Shown here: positions 32,020-44,995 of the stretch, in pieces
Position numbering within the stretch: position 1 is the stretch's first letter
Layout: every line of letters starts with the position of its first letter
Origin: Streptomyces sp. NBC_01429
GTDB taxonomy: Bacteria; Actinomycetota; Actinomycetes; Streptomycetales; Streptomycetaceae
Assembly (NCBI RefSeq): GCF_036231945.1
Contig: NZ_CP109599.1
Coordinates: 6,289,501-6,353,500, forward strand
DNA: 64,000 nucleotides
Direction of reading: 5' to 3'
Program-made: the position numbers and the translations under genes
The notes under the pieces: generated by a model
Database searches by the model: none
The model's input: only the letters and a program-made list of their open reading frames with translations
What the model was told of the DNA's origin: nothing

Positions 32020-32820
32020 TCACGGCGCGGTGGGCGGCGCGTTCCGCTCCCGCTCCTCCACGTACGCGTTGTACGCGGCCACCCGCGCCCGCCGCGCACA
32101 CCGCTCCACCGGCCGCAGCGCCTCCCCCCGCGCCGCCATCTCCGACGCGCTCACCGCGCCGCCGTGCCCGCGCTCGTACGCCAGCGAGACCAGCAGCGCG
32201 ATCCGCTGCGCCAGATGAGCCACCCGCACCGCGCGCGGCGGATAACCGGGAGCCAGCACCTCGTGCTCCCGCTCCGAGCGCGCCCGGTACGCGTCCAGCG
32301 CCGCCTCGGCCACCGGCCCCGAGGCCGCCACATCCAGCCGCGACAGCACCTCCGTCGCGTCCCGCAGCGCCTCCGCCAGCTCGCGCTCGGCCTCACCGAG
32401 CGACGGCACGTCCGCCGGCGGCGCCTCCCGTACGGGCAGGCAGTGCCAGCGGACCTCCACATGGAGGTCCCCCTCCGGGCCCACCGCGGACACCTCCGGC
32501 ACCAGCCCGTACGGCGCCCCCGCCGCGATCACGGCCTCCCCGGCCTCCAGCGCGCGGGCGTTGAACTCCGGCGGCCCGCTGAGCCCCAGCGGATGCCCCG
32601 GCGCGGGCAGCGCGACCCGGAAGCCGGTCACCCCGAGCGTCCGCAGCCGCCCCAGCGCCAGCGTCAGCCCGACAGGGCCGGGCTCGCCCGGCAGCCCCTC
32701 CACCCGGTGCGACGCGTCGTCCCCGACCACCGCGAGCACGGCGTCGTCCGGCGATACAAACCCGGCCAACAGGGCATTTCCCCAAGCGGCCAGCAGTCCT
32801 GAACGTGGTTGCGAAAGCAT
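32020..32820 (-). CDS. Conserved Streptomyces protein of unknown function
   Basis: 266 residues. No catalytic motif is evident. The first half is a mixed alpha/beta region (AWGNALLAGFVSPDDAVLAV, GFRVALPAPGHPLGLSGPPE), the second half mostly helical and Ala/Glu/Arg-rich (SLGEAERELAEALRDATEVL). Cytoplasmic by composition: no signal peptide or membrane helix. It is divergent from the ABC ATPase gene with a 127-base spacer. Orthologs in Streptomyces are annotated as hypothetical, as far as I recall. Confidence 0.75.
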   Translation of the reverse strand: MLSQPRSGLLAAWGNALLAGFVSPDDAVLAVVGDDASHRVEGLPGEPGPVGLTLALGRLRTLGVTGFRVALPAPGHPLGLSGPPEFNARALEAGEAVIAAGAPYGLVPEVSAVGPEGDLHVEVRWHCLPVREAPPADVPSLGEAERELAEALRDATEVLSRLDVAASGPVAEAALDAYRARSEREHEVLAPGYPPRAVRVAHLAQRIALLVSLAYERGHGGAVSASEMAARGEALRPVERCARRARVAAYNAYVEERERNAPPTAP

Positions 32821-32947
32821 GGGCCCAGCCTAGGGAACGGACCTCGGGACCGGACCACTCGACCGGTGGCGTAGGTTTTCCCATGGGGGCCGCGCCTACA
32901 GGCGCACCTGAAACCTCAAGACGATTGCATGGGGAGACAACGCGCTC

Positions 32948-33739
<792 letters not shown>

Positions 33740-33822
33740 GCCGCCCGCCCGGCCGAACTGCTCTGCGGCTGACCTGATATGACCCCTGTCGGGAGAGGGA
33801 CTGTCGCCCCTACCATGAACAT

Positions 33823-34251
33823 GTGGAAATCGACGCGTGGGTGTGGTGGCTGATCGGGGCCGTCGGGCTGGGTATTCCGCTGGTCGTCACGGCGATGCCC
33901 GAGTTCGGCATGTTCTCCGCCGGAGCGGTGGCCGCCGCGATCACGGCGGCGCTGGGCGGTGGTGTGGTCGCCCAAGTCCTGGTGTTCGTCGTGGTGTCGG
34001 TCGCTCTCATCGCCGTCGTACGGCCCTACGCGGCCCGGCAGCGCAGCGCGAACCCCGACGCCAACACCGGCATCGACGCGCTGAAAGGCCGTCAGGCCGT
34101 TGTCCTGGAACGGGTGGACCGCGCCGGAGGCCGGATCAAACTCGCCGGCGAGGTCTGGTCGGCGCGCAGTTACGACGAGGACCGCTCGTTCGAACCCGGC
34201 CAGAACGTCGACGTCGTCGAGATCGACGGTGCGACAGCCGTCGTGATGTGA
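33823..34251 (+). CDS. NfeD-like membrane protein
   Basis: 142 residues, GTG start. Two or three N-terminal hydrophobic helices (WVWWLIGAVGLGIPLVVTAM and VVAQVLVFVVVSVALIAVV) are followed by the OB-fold domain LKGRQAVVLERVDRAGGRIK ... SFEPGQNVDVVEIDGATAVV. NfeD proteins work with the SPFH protein encoded next to them in membrane microdomains. The SPFH gene starts 90 bases downstream. Confidence 0.93.
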   Translation: MEIDAWVWWLIGAVGLGIPLVVTAMPEFGMFSAGAVAAAITAALGGGVVAQVLVFVVVSVALIAVVRPYAARQRSANPDANTGIDALKGRQAVVLERVDRAGGRIKLAGEVWSARSYDEDRSFEPGQNVDVVEIDGATAVVM

Positions 34252-34341
34252 GCCAACCCGGCCGAACGGTCACCACGTTGGCCCAACGTCTGAGAAACTC
34301 GATCATCAGAACATCCGGCAGCGAAGGGCCCGAGGAACGCG

Positions 34342-35274
34342 ATGCCATCAATCATCATCGTCCTGGTCATCCTGGTGGTGCTTGTATTCATCGCCCTGGT
34401 CAAGACCATTCAGGTCATCCCCCAGGCGAGCGCCGCCATCGTGGAGCGGTTCGGCCGCTACACCCGCACGCTCAACGCGGGTCTGAACATCGTGGTCCCG
34501 TTCATCGACTCGATCCGTAACCGCATCGACCTCCGTGAACAGGTCGTCCCGTTCCCGCCCCAGCCGGTGATCACCCAGGACAACCTGGTGGTCAACATCG
34601 ACACCGTCATCTACTACCAGGTGACCGACGCCAGGGCCGCGACCTACGAAGTCGCCAGCTACATTCAGGCCATCGAGCAGCTCACCGTCACCACCCTGCG
34701 CAACATCATCGGTGGCATGGACCTGGAGCGGACCCTCACCTCCCGCGAGGAGATCAACGCGGCCCTGCGCGGCGTCCTCGACGAGGCCACCGGCAAGTGG
34801 GGCATCCGCGTCAACCGCGTCGAGCTGAAGGCGATCGAACCGCCCACCTCCATCCAGGACTCGATGGAGAAGCAGATGCGCGCCGACCGTGACAAGCGCG
34901 CCGCGATCCTCACCGCGGAAGGCATCCGCCAGTCGCAGATCCTCACCGCCGAGGGTGAGAAGCAGTCCTCTATCCTGCGCGCCGAAGGTGACGCCAAGGC
35001 CGCCGCCCTGCGCGCCGAGGGCGAGGCCCAGGCCATCCGCACGGTCTTCGAGTCCATCCACGCGGGCGACCCGGACCAGAAGCTCCTCGCCTACCAGTAC
35101 CTCCAGATGCTCCCCAAGATCGCCGAAGGCGACGCCAACAAGCTCTGGATCGTGCCCAGCGAGATCGGCGACGCCCTCAAGGGACTCAGCGGAGCCTTCG
35201 ACAACCTCGGCGGCGGCATGCCCGGCTTCAACACCAGCGGCAAGGAACGCAGGCAGACCCCGCCGCTCGACTGA
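34342..35274 (+). CDS. SPFH/band 7 protein (stomatin-like, NfeD partner)
   Basis: 310 residues. One N-terminal membrane helix (MPSIIIVLVILVVLVFIALV) is followed by the SPFH domain (ASAAIVERFGRYTRTLNAGL to about 160) and a long Ala/Glu-rich coiled coil with repeats of RQSQILTAEGEKQSSILRAE. Stomatin-like proteins form membrane-associated rings and lipid microdomains and can modulate proteases and ion channels. Start ATG follows GAGGAACGCG. The C-terminus is Gly-rich. Confidence 0.94.
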   Translation: MPSIIIVLVILVVLVFIALVKTIQVIPQASAAIVERFGRYTRTLNAGLNIVVPFIDSIRNRIDLREQVVPFPPQPVITQDNLVVNIDTVIYYQVTDARAATYEVASYIQAIEQLTVTTLRNIIGGMDLERTLTSREEINAALRGVLDEATGKWGIRVNRVELKAIEPPTSIQDSMEKQMRADRDKRAAILTAEGIRQSQILTAEGEKQSSILRAEGDAKAAALRAEGEAQAIRTVFESIHAGDPDQKLLAYQYLQMLPKIAEGDANKLWIVPSEIGDALKGLSGAFDNLGGGMPGFNTSGKERRQTPPLD

Positions 35275-35387
35275 TCCCCGTTTTCCGGTATCCCCGCCGG
35301 CCCCGGACCGACCCCGCTCGTCCGATTCAGCCGCTCCTTCGGGCATGATCGGTGCAACCGGCACCGATCACCGAAGGGCAACACACC

Positions 35388-36164
35388 GTGACCATCTGGG
35401 AGATGCTCGCCGTCTTCGTGGCGGGTATCAGCGCCGGGACGATCAACACCATCGTCGGCTCCGGCACGCTGATCACCTTCCCCGTCCTACTGGCGACGGG
35501 CCTCCCCCCGGTCACCGCCACCGTCTCCAACGCCCTCGGACTGATACCGGGCTCCGTCAGTGGCGCCATCGGCTACCGCGCCGAACTCGCAGGCCAGGGC
35601 CGCCGCATCCTGCGCCTCAGCGGCGCCGCGCTCGTCGGCGGACTCTGCGGCGCGACCCTGCTGCTGCTCCTGCCCTCGACGGCCTTCGAGACGATCGTGC
35701 CCGTCCTGGTCACCCTCGCCCTGGTCCTGGTGATCCTCCAGCCCCGGCTGGCGGCGGCCGTCCAGGCCCGCCGCGAACGCACCGGCACCGTCGCCCGCCC
35801 CGACGGCGGCCCGCTCCTGTTCACCGGACTGCTGCTCGCCAGCGTCTACGGCGGCTACTTCACGGCGGCCCAAGGGATCATCTATCTCTCCCTGATGGGC
35901 ATGCTCCTCGACGACACCCTGCAACGCCTCAACGCGGTGAAGAACGTCCTCGCCGCCGTCGTCAACGGCGTCGCGGCCCTCTTCTTCCTCTTCGTCGCCG
36001 AGTTCGACTGGACGGCTGTCGTCCTCATCGCCGTGGGCTCGGCGCTCGGCGGGCAGATCGGCGCCAAGGTCGGGCGCCGGCTGCCACCGACGGCACTGCG
36101 CGCGATCGTCGTCCTGGTCGGTGTCGTCGCCATCGTGCAACTGCTCATCCGCAGATACGGCTGA
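35388..36164 (+). CDS. TSUP (TauE/SafE) family sulfite/anion permease
   Basis: 258 residues with about eight hydrophobic helices. The start GTG follows AAGGG seven bases upstream; an upstream GTG at 35352 would add 12 polar residues. TSUP signature GISAGTINTIVGSGTLITFP in the first helix pair, and a second copy of the motif around LLLASVYGGYFTAAQGIIYL. Members export sulfite, sulfoacetate or similar anions. No sulfur genes are adjacent, so the substrate is open. Confidence 0.92.
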   Translation: MTIWEMLAVFVAGISAGTINTIVGSGTLITFPVLLATGLPPVTATVSNALGLIPGSVSGAIGYRAELAGQGRRILRLSGAALVGGLCGATLLLLLPSTAFETIVPVLVTLALVLVILQPRLAAAVQARRERTGTVARPDGGPLLFTGLLLASVYGGYFTAAQGIIYLSLMGMLLDDTLQRLNAVKNVLAAVVNGVAALFFLFVAEFDWTAVVLIAVGSALGGQIGAKVGRRLPPTALRAIVVLVGVVAIVQLLIRRYG

Positions 36165-36223
36165 GCGGACCGGGCCCGGGCGGGCCGGACCGGACCCGTA
36201 CCGAACAGGACCCGAACCGTCCG

Positions 36224-36760
36224 CTATGCCGCGGGCAGTACGGAGCCGATGCCTCCGGCGGGCTCCCCGGTCAGCCAGTGCGGCAGATCGGACCGCTCGC
36301 CCGCCCGCAGCGCGAGCAGCATCGCCTCGGCGGGGGAGGGCACGAACGGCTGGTGCAGCAGCGGCATCCCTGCCTGCTCCGGCGTACGGTCGGCCTTGCG
36401 GTGGTTGTCCTCGGCACAAGAGGCGACCGTATTCAGCCAGTTGTCCCCGCCACCCCGGGAGCGCGGCACCACATGGTCCACCGTCGTCGCGCGCCTGCCG
36501 CAGTACGCGCACCGGTGCTGGTCCCGTATCAGCACCCCCCGTCTCGACCACGGCGCCTGTCTTCGGAAAGGCACCCGGACGAAACGGCAGAGCCTGATCA
36601 CCCGGGGCACCGGAAGCTCCACAGCGGCGGCACGCACACGCAGCGCGGGATGGGCCTGCTCGACGACGGCCTTGTCCTGAAGCACCAGCACCACCGCGCG
36701 GTTGAGCGTCACCGTCGACAGCGGCTCGAAGCTCGCATTCAGCACCAGCGTGTCCCGCAT
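36224..36760 (-). CDS. HNH endonuclease family protein
   Basis: 178 residues. N-terminal LVLNASFEPLSTVTLNRAVV is the usual start of this actinomycete family. The HNH core reads RCAYCGRRATTVDHVVPRSR ... NWLNTVASCAEDNHRKADRT: His-Asn-His residues are present, the first CxxC is intact, while the second metal pair is CxED instead of CxxC. Streptomyces orthologs that I recall share this change, so it need not be inactivating. It may cut DNA in repair, recombination or defence. The ATG after GGGAGG was chosen; a GTG three codons upstream is possible. Confidence 0.88.
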   Translation of the reverse strand: MRDTLVLNASFEPLSTVTLNRAVVLVLQDKAVVEQAHPALRVRAAAVELPVPRVIRLCRFVRVPFRRQAPWSRRGVLIRDQHRCAYCGRRATTVDHVVPRSRGGGDNWLNTVASCAEDNHRKADRTPEQAGMPLLHQPFVPSPAEAMLLALRAGERSDLPHWLTGEPAGGIGSVLPAA

Positions 36761-36860
36761 CCTGTCCACCTCCCGTGTTCACCGGCCCCGCCCCATCGAC
36801 AAGGCATCGGGCTTGGATCAACTCTGGCCGGGCGCGCCGAGAGGGACAACACAATAAAAA

Positions 36861-36897
36861 TGCCCTGCCCTGATCTCTCCAAGACCAGGGCAGGGCA
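36861..36897 (-). terminator. Intrinsic terminator of the YbhB-like gene
   Basis: A perfect 12-bp stem, TGCCCTGCCCTG with CAGGGCAGGGCA, is followed on the minus strand by TTTTTATTGT. A short A/T-rich tract flanks it on both sides. Confidence 0.9.
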
Positions 36898-36913
36898 AAC
36901 AAAAAGCAAACGG

Positions 36914-37453
36914 TCAGCCTCCGGCGGGGGCCGCGTACTCCCCGACGAGCTGAGCGCGCGCCAGTGTGTGGAACCGCAGATTGAAACCGACGACGGCCGG
37001 CGACGCGTCGCTGTCGGGACCGAGCCGCTCACTGTCCACCGCGTAGACGGTGAACACATAGCGGTGCGCCGGATCGCCGGGCGGCGGAGCGGCACCGCCG
37101 AAGTCCTTCGACCCGTAGTCGTTGCGCGCCTGCACCGCACTTCCCGGCAGCCCCTCGAAGGAACCCGTACCCGCGCCCACCGGAAGCTCCGTCACGGACG
37201 CCGGGATGTCGAAGACCACCCAGTGCCAGAACCCGCTGCCGGTGGGCGCGTCCGGATCGAAGCACGTCACGGCAAAGCTCTTGGTCTCCGGAGGAAACCC
37301 CTCCCAGCGCAGCTGCGGCGACGTGTTGCCCGCCGCCTGCACCTGGGCGTCCTTCAGTACGGCCCCGGGCGCGACGTCGTCGCTCACCACGGTGAACGAC
37401 GGCACCTGGGGATGGAAGTCATGAGGGAGCGGAGCCCTCGTCGCCTCGGTCAC
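36914..37453 (-). CDS. YbhB/YbcL family Raf kinase inhibitor-like (PEBP) protein
   Basis: 179 residues. PEBP fold: GNTSPQLRWEGFPPETKSFA, the ligand-site DPDAPTGSGFWHWVVFDIP, and PGDPAHRYVFTVYAVDSERL with His near the cavity. No signal peptide. Bacterial PEBP proteins bind small anionic ligands; their physiological role is unresolved. Transcribed alone and ended by the terminator 17 bases after its stop. Confidence 0.93.
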   Translation of the reverse strand: MTEATRAPLPHDFHPQVPSFTVVSDDVAPGAVLKDAQVQAAGNTSPQLRWEGFPPETKSFAVTCFDPDAPTGSGFWHWVVFDIPASVTELPVGAGTGSFEGLPGSAVQARNDYGSKDFGGAAPPPGDPAHRYVFTVYAVDSERLGPDSDASPAVVGFNLRFHTLARAQLVGEYAAPAGG

Positions 37454-37539
37454 GTCCGAACCTCCGAAAATCGGCTGGTACTGCTTACGGCCTTACAGCC
37501 CTACGGCCTACGGCCCACACCCGAGCCTAGATCTTCCGC

Positions 37540-38322
37540 CTAGAACCAGTTGCGACGGCCACCGACCTCGGCGAGCCACTGGTTGAGATAGGCGGGCCAG
37601 TCGGTGCCCTGGAAGTCGCCGAGACCCACCTGGAACGCCCGGAACGAGTCGCTGCCCTCGGTGAACAGACCGGGCTTCTTGTCCATCTCCAGGATCACGT
37701 CCATCTCGCGGTCGTCCGCGATGAAGGTCAGCTCGACCTGGTTGAGCCCCCGGTACTGCTGCGGCGCGAAGAACTCGATCTCCTGGTAGAACGGCAGCCG
37801 CTGACGGGTGCCGTGGATGTGCCCCCGCTCCATGTCCGCGCTCTTGAAACGGAACCCGAGATGGGTGAAGGCGTCCAGGATCGCCTGCTGGGCCGGCAGC
37901 GGGTGGACATGCAGGGGATCCAGGTCGCTGTTGTCCACCGCGCGCGCGATGTCCAGATCGGTGGTCACCCCGATGTTCATCCCGCGCAGCTGCTGGCCCT
38001 CGATGATGGTGATCGGGGTCTCCCAGGGGATCTCCAGACCGAACGGGACCACATGCGTCGCCCCGGCCTCCACCTCGAAGGCGCCGCCGACGTGCTCCTT
38101 GGCGAACTGGATGTCCTGCTTGACCTCCTGGTCGCCGCTCTCCACCTCGACCCGCGCCTGGAGGCCGACCGAGAGCCCCTGGATCTGCTGGTTCACCGAA
38201 CCGCCCTGGAGCCGTACCTCTCCCTGGACGACCCCACCCGGCACCACGTTCGGCTCGGTCAGCTCCGTCTCGACGGTCGCCCCACCGGCACCGAGGCTCG
38301 CGAGCAGCTTCTTGAAGCCCAT
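37540..38322 (-). CDS. Sporulation protein Spo0M-like
   Basis: 260 residues. The arrestin-like fold of Spo0M is indicated by MGFKKLLASLGAGGATVETE, then VVQGEVRLQGGSVNQQIQGL and the conserved FAPQQYRGLNQVELTFIADD near residue 185. The C-terminal part shows charged FTEGSDSFRAFQVGLGDFQ. In Bacillus Spo0M modulates entry to sporulation; the actinomycete orthologs are of unknown function, likely cytoplasmic adaptor proteins. Transcribed divergently from the glycosylase gene. Confidence 0.92.
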   Translation of the reverse strand: MGFKKLLASLGAGGATVETELTEPNVVPGGVVQGEVRLQGGSVNQQIQGLSVGLQARVEVESGDQEVKQDIQFAKEHVGGAFEVEAGATHVVPFGLEIPWETPITIIEGQQLRGMNIGVTTDLDIARAVDNSDLDPLHVHPLPAQQAILDAFTHLGFRFKSADMERGHIHGTRQRLPFYQEIEFFAPQQYRGLNQVELTFIADDREMDVILEMDKKPGLFTEGSDSFRAFQVGLGDFQGTDWPAYLNQWLAEVGGRRNWF

Positions 38323-38428
38323 GTGTCCACTTCTTCCTTCTCGGGGTCCCGTTATCGAGGTCCCACGCGGTCCTGACCTCTACATACGCGCCATGACCGT
38401 AACCGGTTCCCGAGTACGCTCGTACGTC

Positions 38429-39079
38429 ATGACCGAGACGCCCGACCGCCTGCCGCTGCCAAGGGAGTTCTTCGACCGGCCGGTGCTGGAGGTCGCCCCC
38501 GATCTCCTCGGCCGAACGCTGCTGAGGAACACGGACGACGGGCCCGTCGAACTCCGGCTCACCGAGGTGGAGGCGTACGCGGGCGAGGTCGACCCGGGCT
38601 CGCACGCGTACCGGGGCCGCACGGCCCGGAACGCGGTGATGTTCGGTCCGGGCGGACACGCGTACGTCTACTTCACCTACGGGATGTGGCACTGCCTCAA
38701 CCTGGTGTGCGGCCCGGAGGGCGCCGCGAGCGGTGTGCTGCTCAGGGGAGGCGAGATCCGGGTAGGCGCCGAGCAGGCCCGCAAACGTCGCCTTTCGGCC
38801 CGGTACGACAGAGAACTCGCCAAAGGCCCGGCCCGCCTGGCCACCGCCCTCGATGTCGACCGCGCTCTGGACGGCACCGACGTCTGCGCCGGCCCCGAAA
38901 GCCCGCTGTCCGTTCTCACCGGCACCCCCGCCCCCAAACACCAGGTCCGCAGTGGTCCGCGCACGGGAGTCTCCGGAGCGGGCGGCGACGCGACCCTCCA
39001 CCCATGGCGTTTCTGGATCGACGGCGACCCGTCCGTGAGCCCCTATCGGGCCCACGCTCCGCGGCGCCGACGAACTTGA
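38429..39079 (+). CDS. DNA-3-methyladenine glycosylase (AAG/MPG type)
   Basis: 216 residues. Family core: DLLGRTLLRNTDDGPVELRL, catalytic Glu in TEVEAYAGEVDPGSHAYRGR, the RNAVMFGPGGHAYVYFTYGM strand and LLRGGEI. It flips out and removes alkylated purines, hypoxanthine and ethenoadenine, starting base-excision repair. ATG start just after a spacer from the divergent spo0M gene. The stop is 560 bases upstream of the 16S gene, so the rRNA promoter region begins after it. Confidence 0.94.
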   Translation: MTETPDRLPLPREFFDRPVLEVAPDLLGRTLLRNTDDGPVELRLTEVEAYAGEVDPGSHAYRGRTARNAVMFGPGGHAYVYFTYGMWHCLNLVCGPEGAASGVLLRGGEIRVGAEQARKRRLSARYDRELAKGPARLATALDVDRALDGTDVCAGPESPLSVLTGTPAPKHQVRSGPRTGVSGAGGDATLHPWRFWIDGDPSVSPYRAHAPRRRRT

Positions 39080-39643
39080 CTCGGTTCCACCGGCCACCTA
39101 ATGTAGTCCGAGCCGCTTTCAACGGAGCACTGCTGTTCAGCAGCTTCCGGAGCGGCCATCCACTATCCAGCTGTAGCCCCTGACGGGTGTGGATTTCGGC
39201 ATGCCGAAATTCGGACCCACCGACTCGATTATGAGCCGGGCGGGGATTCGGTTAAAGTAGTGAACACGTCGAGAGGCGGAGCCGAAAGGCAAAAGGCCAA
39301 TCCAAAGGCCATCGGAATTCTGGAAGCGAAACACCGCCGAGAGAGTCTGATAGAGTCGGAAACGCAAGACGGAAACAAAACAAAGAAACACCGAAGGGAA
39401 GCGCCCGGAGGAAAGCCTCGGACAGTGTCCGTAGGTGAGTACAAAGGAAGCGTCCGTTCCTTGAGAACTCAACAGCGTGCCAAAAGTCAACGCCAGATAT
39501 GTTGATACCCCGACCTACCGAATTATTCGGTGGGTTGAGGTTCCTTTGAAGAAAAAACACAGCGAGGACGCTGTGAACCACTGGTCTTATTCCGACCGGT
39601 GGTTCCGGCTCTCGTGCGTGTCGACCCGATTACGGGTAAACAT
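39080..39643 (+). promoter_or_regulatory. rRNA operon promoter and leader region
   Basis: This 560-base gene-free stretch is the standard Streptomyces rrn leader. It holds an 18-bp perfect palindrome ATTTCGGCATGCCGAAAT (39193-39210), -10-like TAAAGT (39253) and TAGAGT (39351) hexamers, and the boxA-like element TTGAGAACTCAACAGCGTGC (39471). It also holds two processing hairpins: CACAGCG/CGCTGTG at 39558-39575 and ACCACTGGTC/GACCGGTGGT at 39577-39603. Clear -35 hexamers could not be assigned, so individual promoters are not placed. Base composition is lower in GC than the flanks, as usual for rRNA leaders. Confidence 0.75.
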
Positions 39644-41174
<1,531 letters not shown>

Positions 41175-41436
41175 AGCACTTCTTACCAGGCTCTGCCTGG
41201 TCAGAGGCCAGTACATCGGCGAATGTCTGATGCTGGTTGCTCATGGGTGGAACGTTGACTATTCGGCACGGTTGTCCGGGACTTACAAGTACTGCTTCGG
41301 CGTGGAACGTAAGGATAGGAGAATCGTGCCGGGCGCGCTGTTGGGTATCTGAGGGTGCGAGCGCTGCTCGCCCTTCTGCGATACCGGCCCCGGTGAACTC
41401 CACTTCTGGTGGGGGTGATGGGTGGCTGGTCGTTGT

Positions 41437-41463
41437 TTGAGAACTGCACAGTGGACGCGAGCA
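41437..41463 (+). promoter_or_regulatory. 16S-23S spacer: boxA-like element and 23S processing stem
   Basis: TTGAGAACT (41437) repeats the boxA-like element of the leader. CACAGTGGACGCGAGCA (41447-41463) is exactly complementary to 44595-44611 beyond the 23S 3' end, giving the 17-bp RNase III-type stem that closes around 23S RNA. The rest of the spacer, 41171-41436, holds no tRNA gene. Confidence 0.75.
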
Positions 41464-41468
41464 TCTGT

Positions 41469-44590
<3,122 letters not shown>

Positions 44591-44723
44591 CAGTTGCTCG
44601 CGTCCACTGTGTGGTTCCCGGGTTGCGAACAGTCGCACCGGTTGAACCAGTATGTTTTCTAATTGAAGAGCGTGCTTGTTCGCTAAGTGCCGATATCCCA
44701 TTTTTTTGGGATGGCCCGATAGG

Positions 44724-44842
44724 GTTTCGGTGGTCATAGCGTGAGGGAAACGCCCGGTTACATTCCGAACCCGGAAGCTAAGCCTCACAGCGCCGATGGT
44801 ACTGCAGGGGGGACCCTGTGGGAGAGTAGGACGCCGCCGAAC
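44724..44842 (+). rRNA. 5S ribosomal RNA
   Basis: 119 bases from GTTTCGGTGGTCATAGCGTG to GACGCCGCCGAAC. The outer stem pairs GTTTCGGTGGT with the end GCCGCCGAAC. The loop C/helix II sequences CCCGGTTACATTCCGAACCC are typical. Confidence 0.97.
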
Positions 44843-44853
44843 AATCTTTCATG

Positions 44854-44896
44854 GACCCGTGGTCCAGCGTTCACGCTGGACCACGGGTCTTTTTTG
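44854..44896 (+). terminator. Intrinsic terminator of the rRNA operon
   Basis: A perfect 16-bp stem, GACCCGTGGTCCAGCG and its complement, with a TTCA-type loop is followed by TTTTTT and GTTTTG. Confidence 0.93.
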
Positions 44897-44995
44897 TTTT
44901 GTCCCCGCGTTTTGTACCCCCTCTTTTGCTCGAAGCGCACCGGAAGCCCGACTGCGCGAGAATGACTGCGGTACCCGAAGACAGGAGCCCCACCG

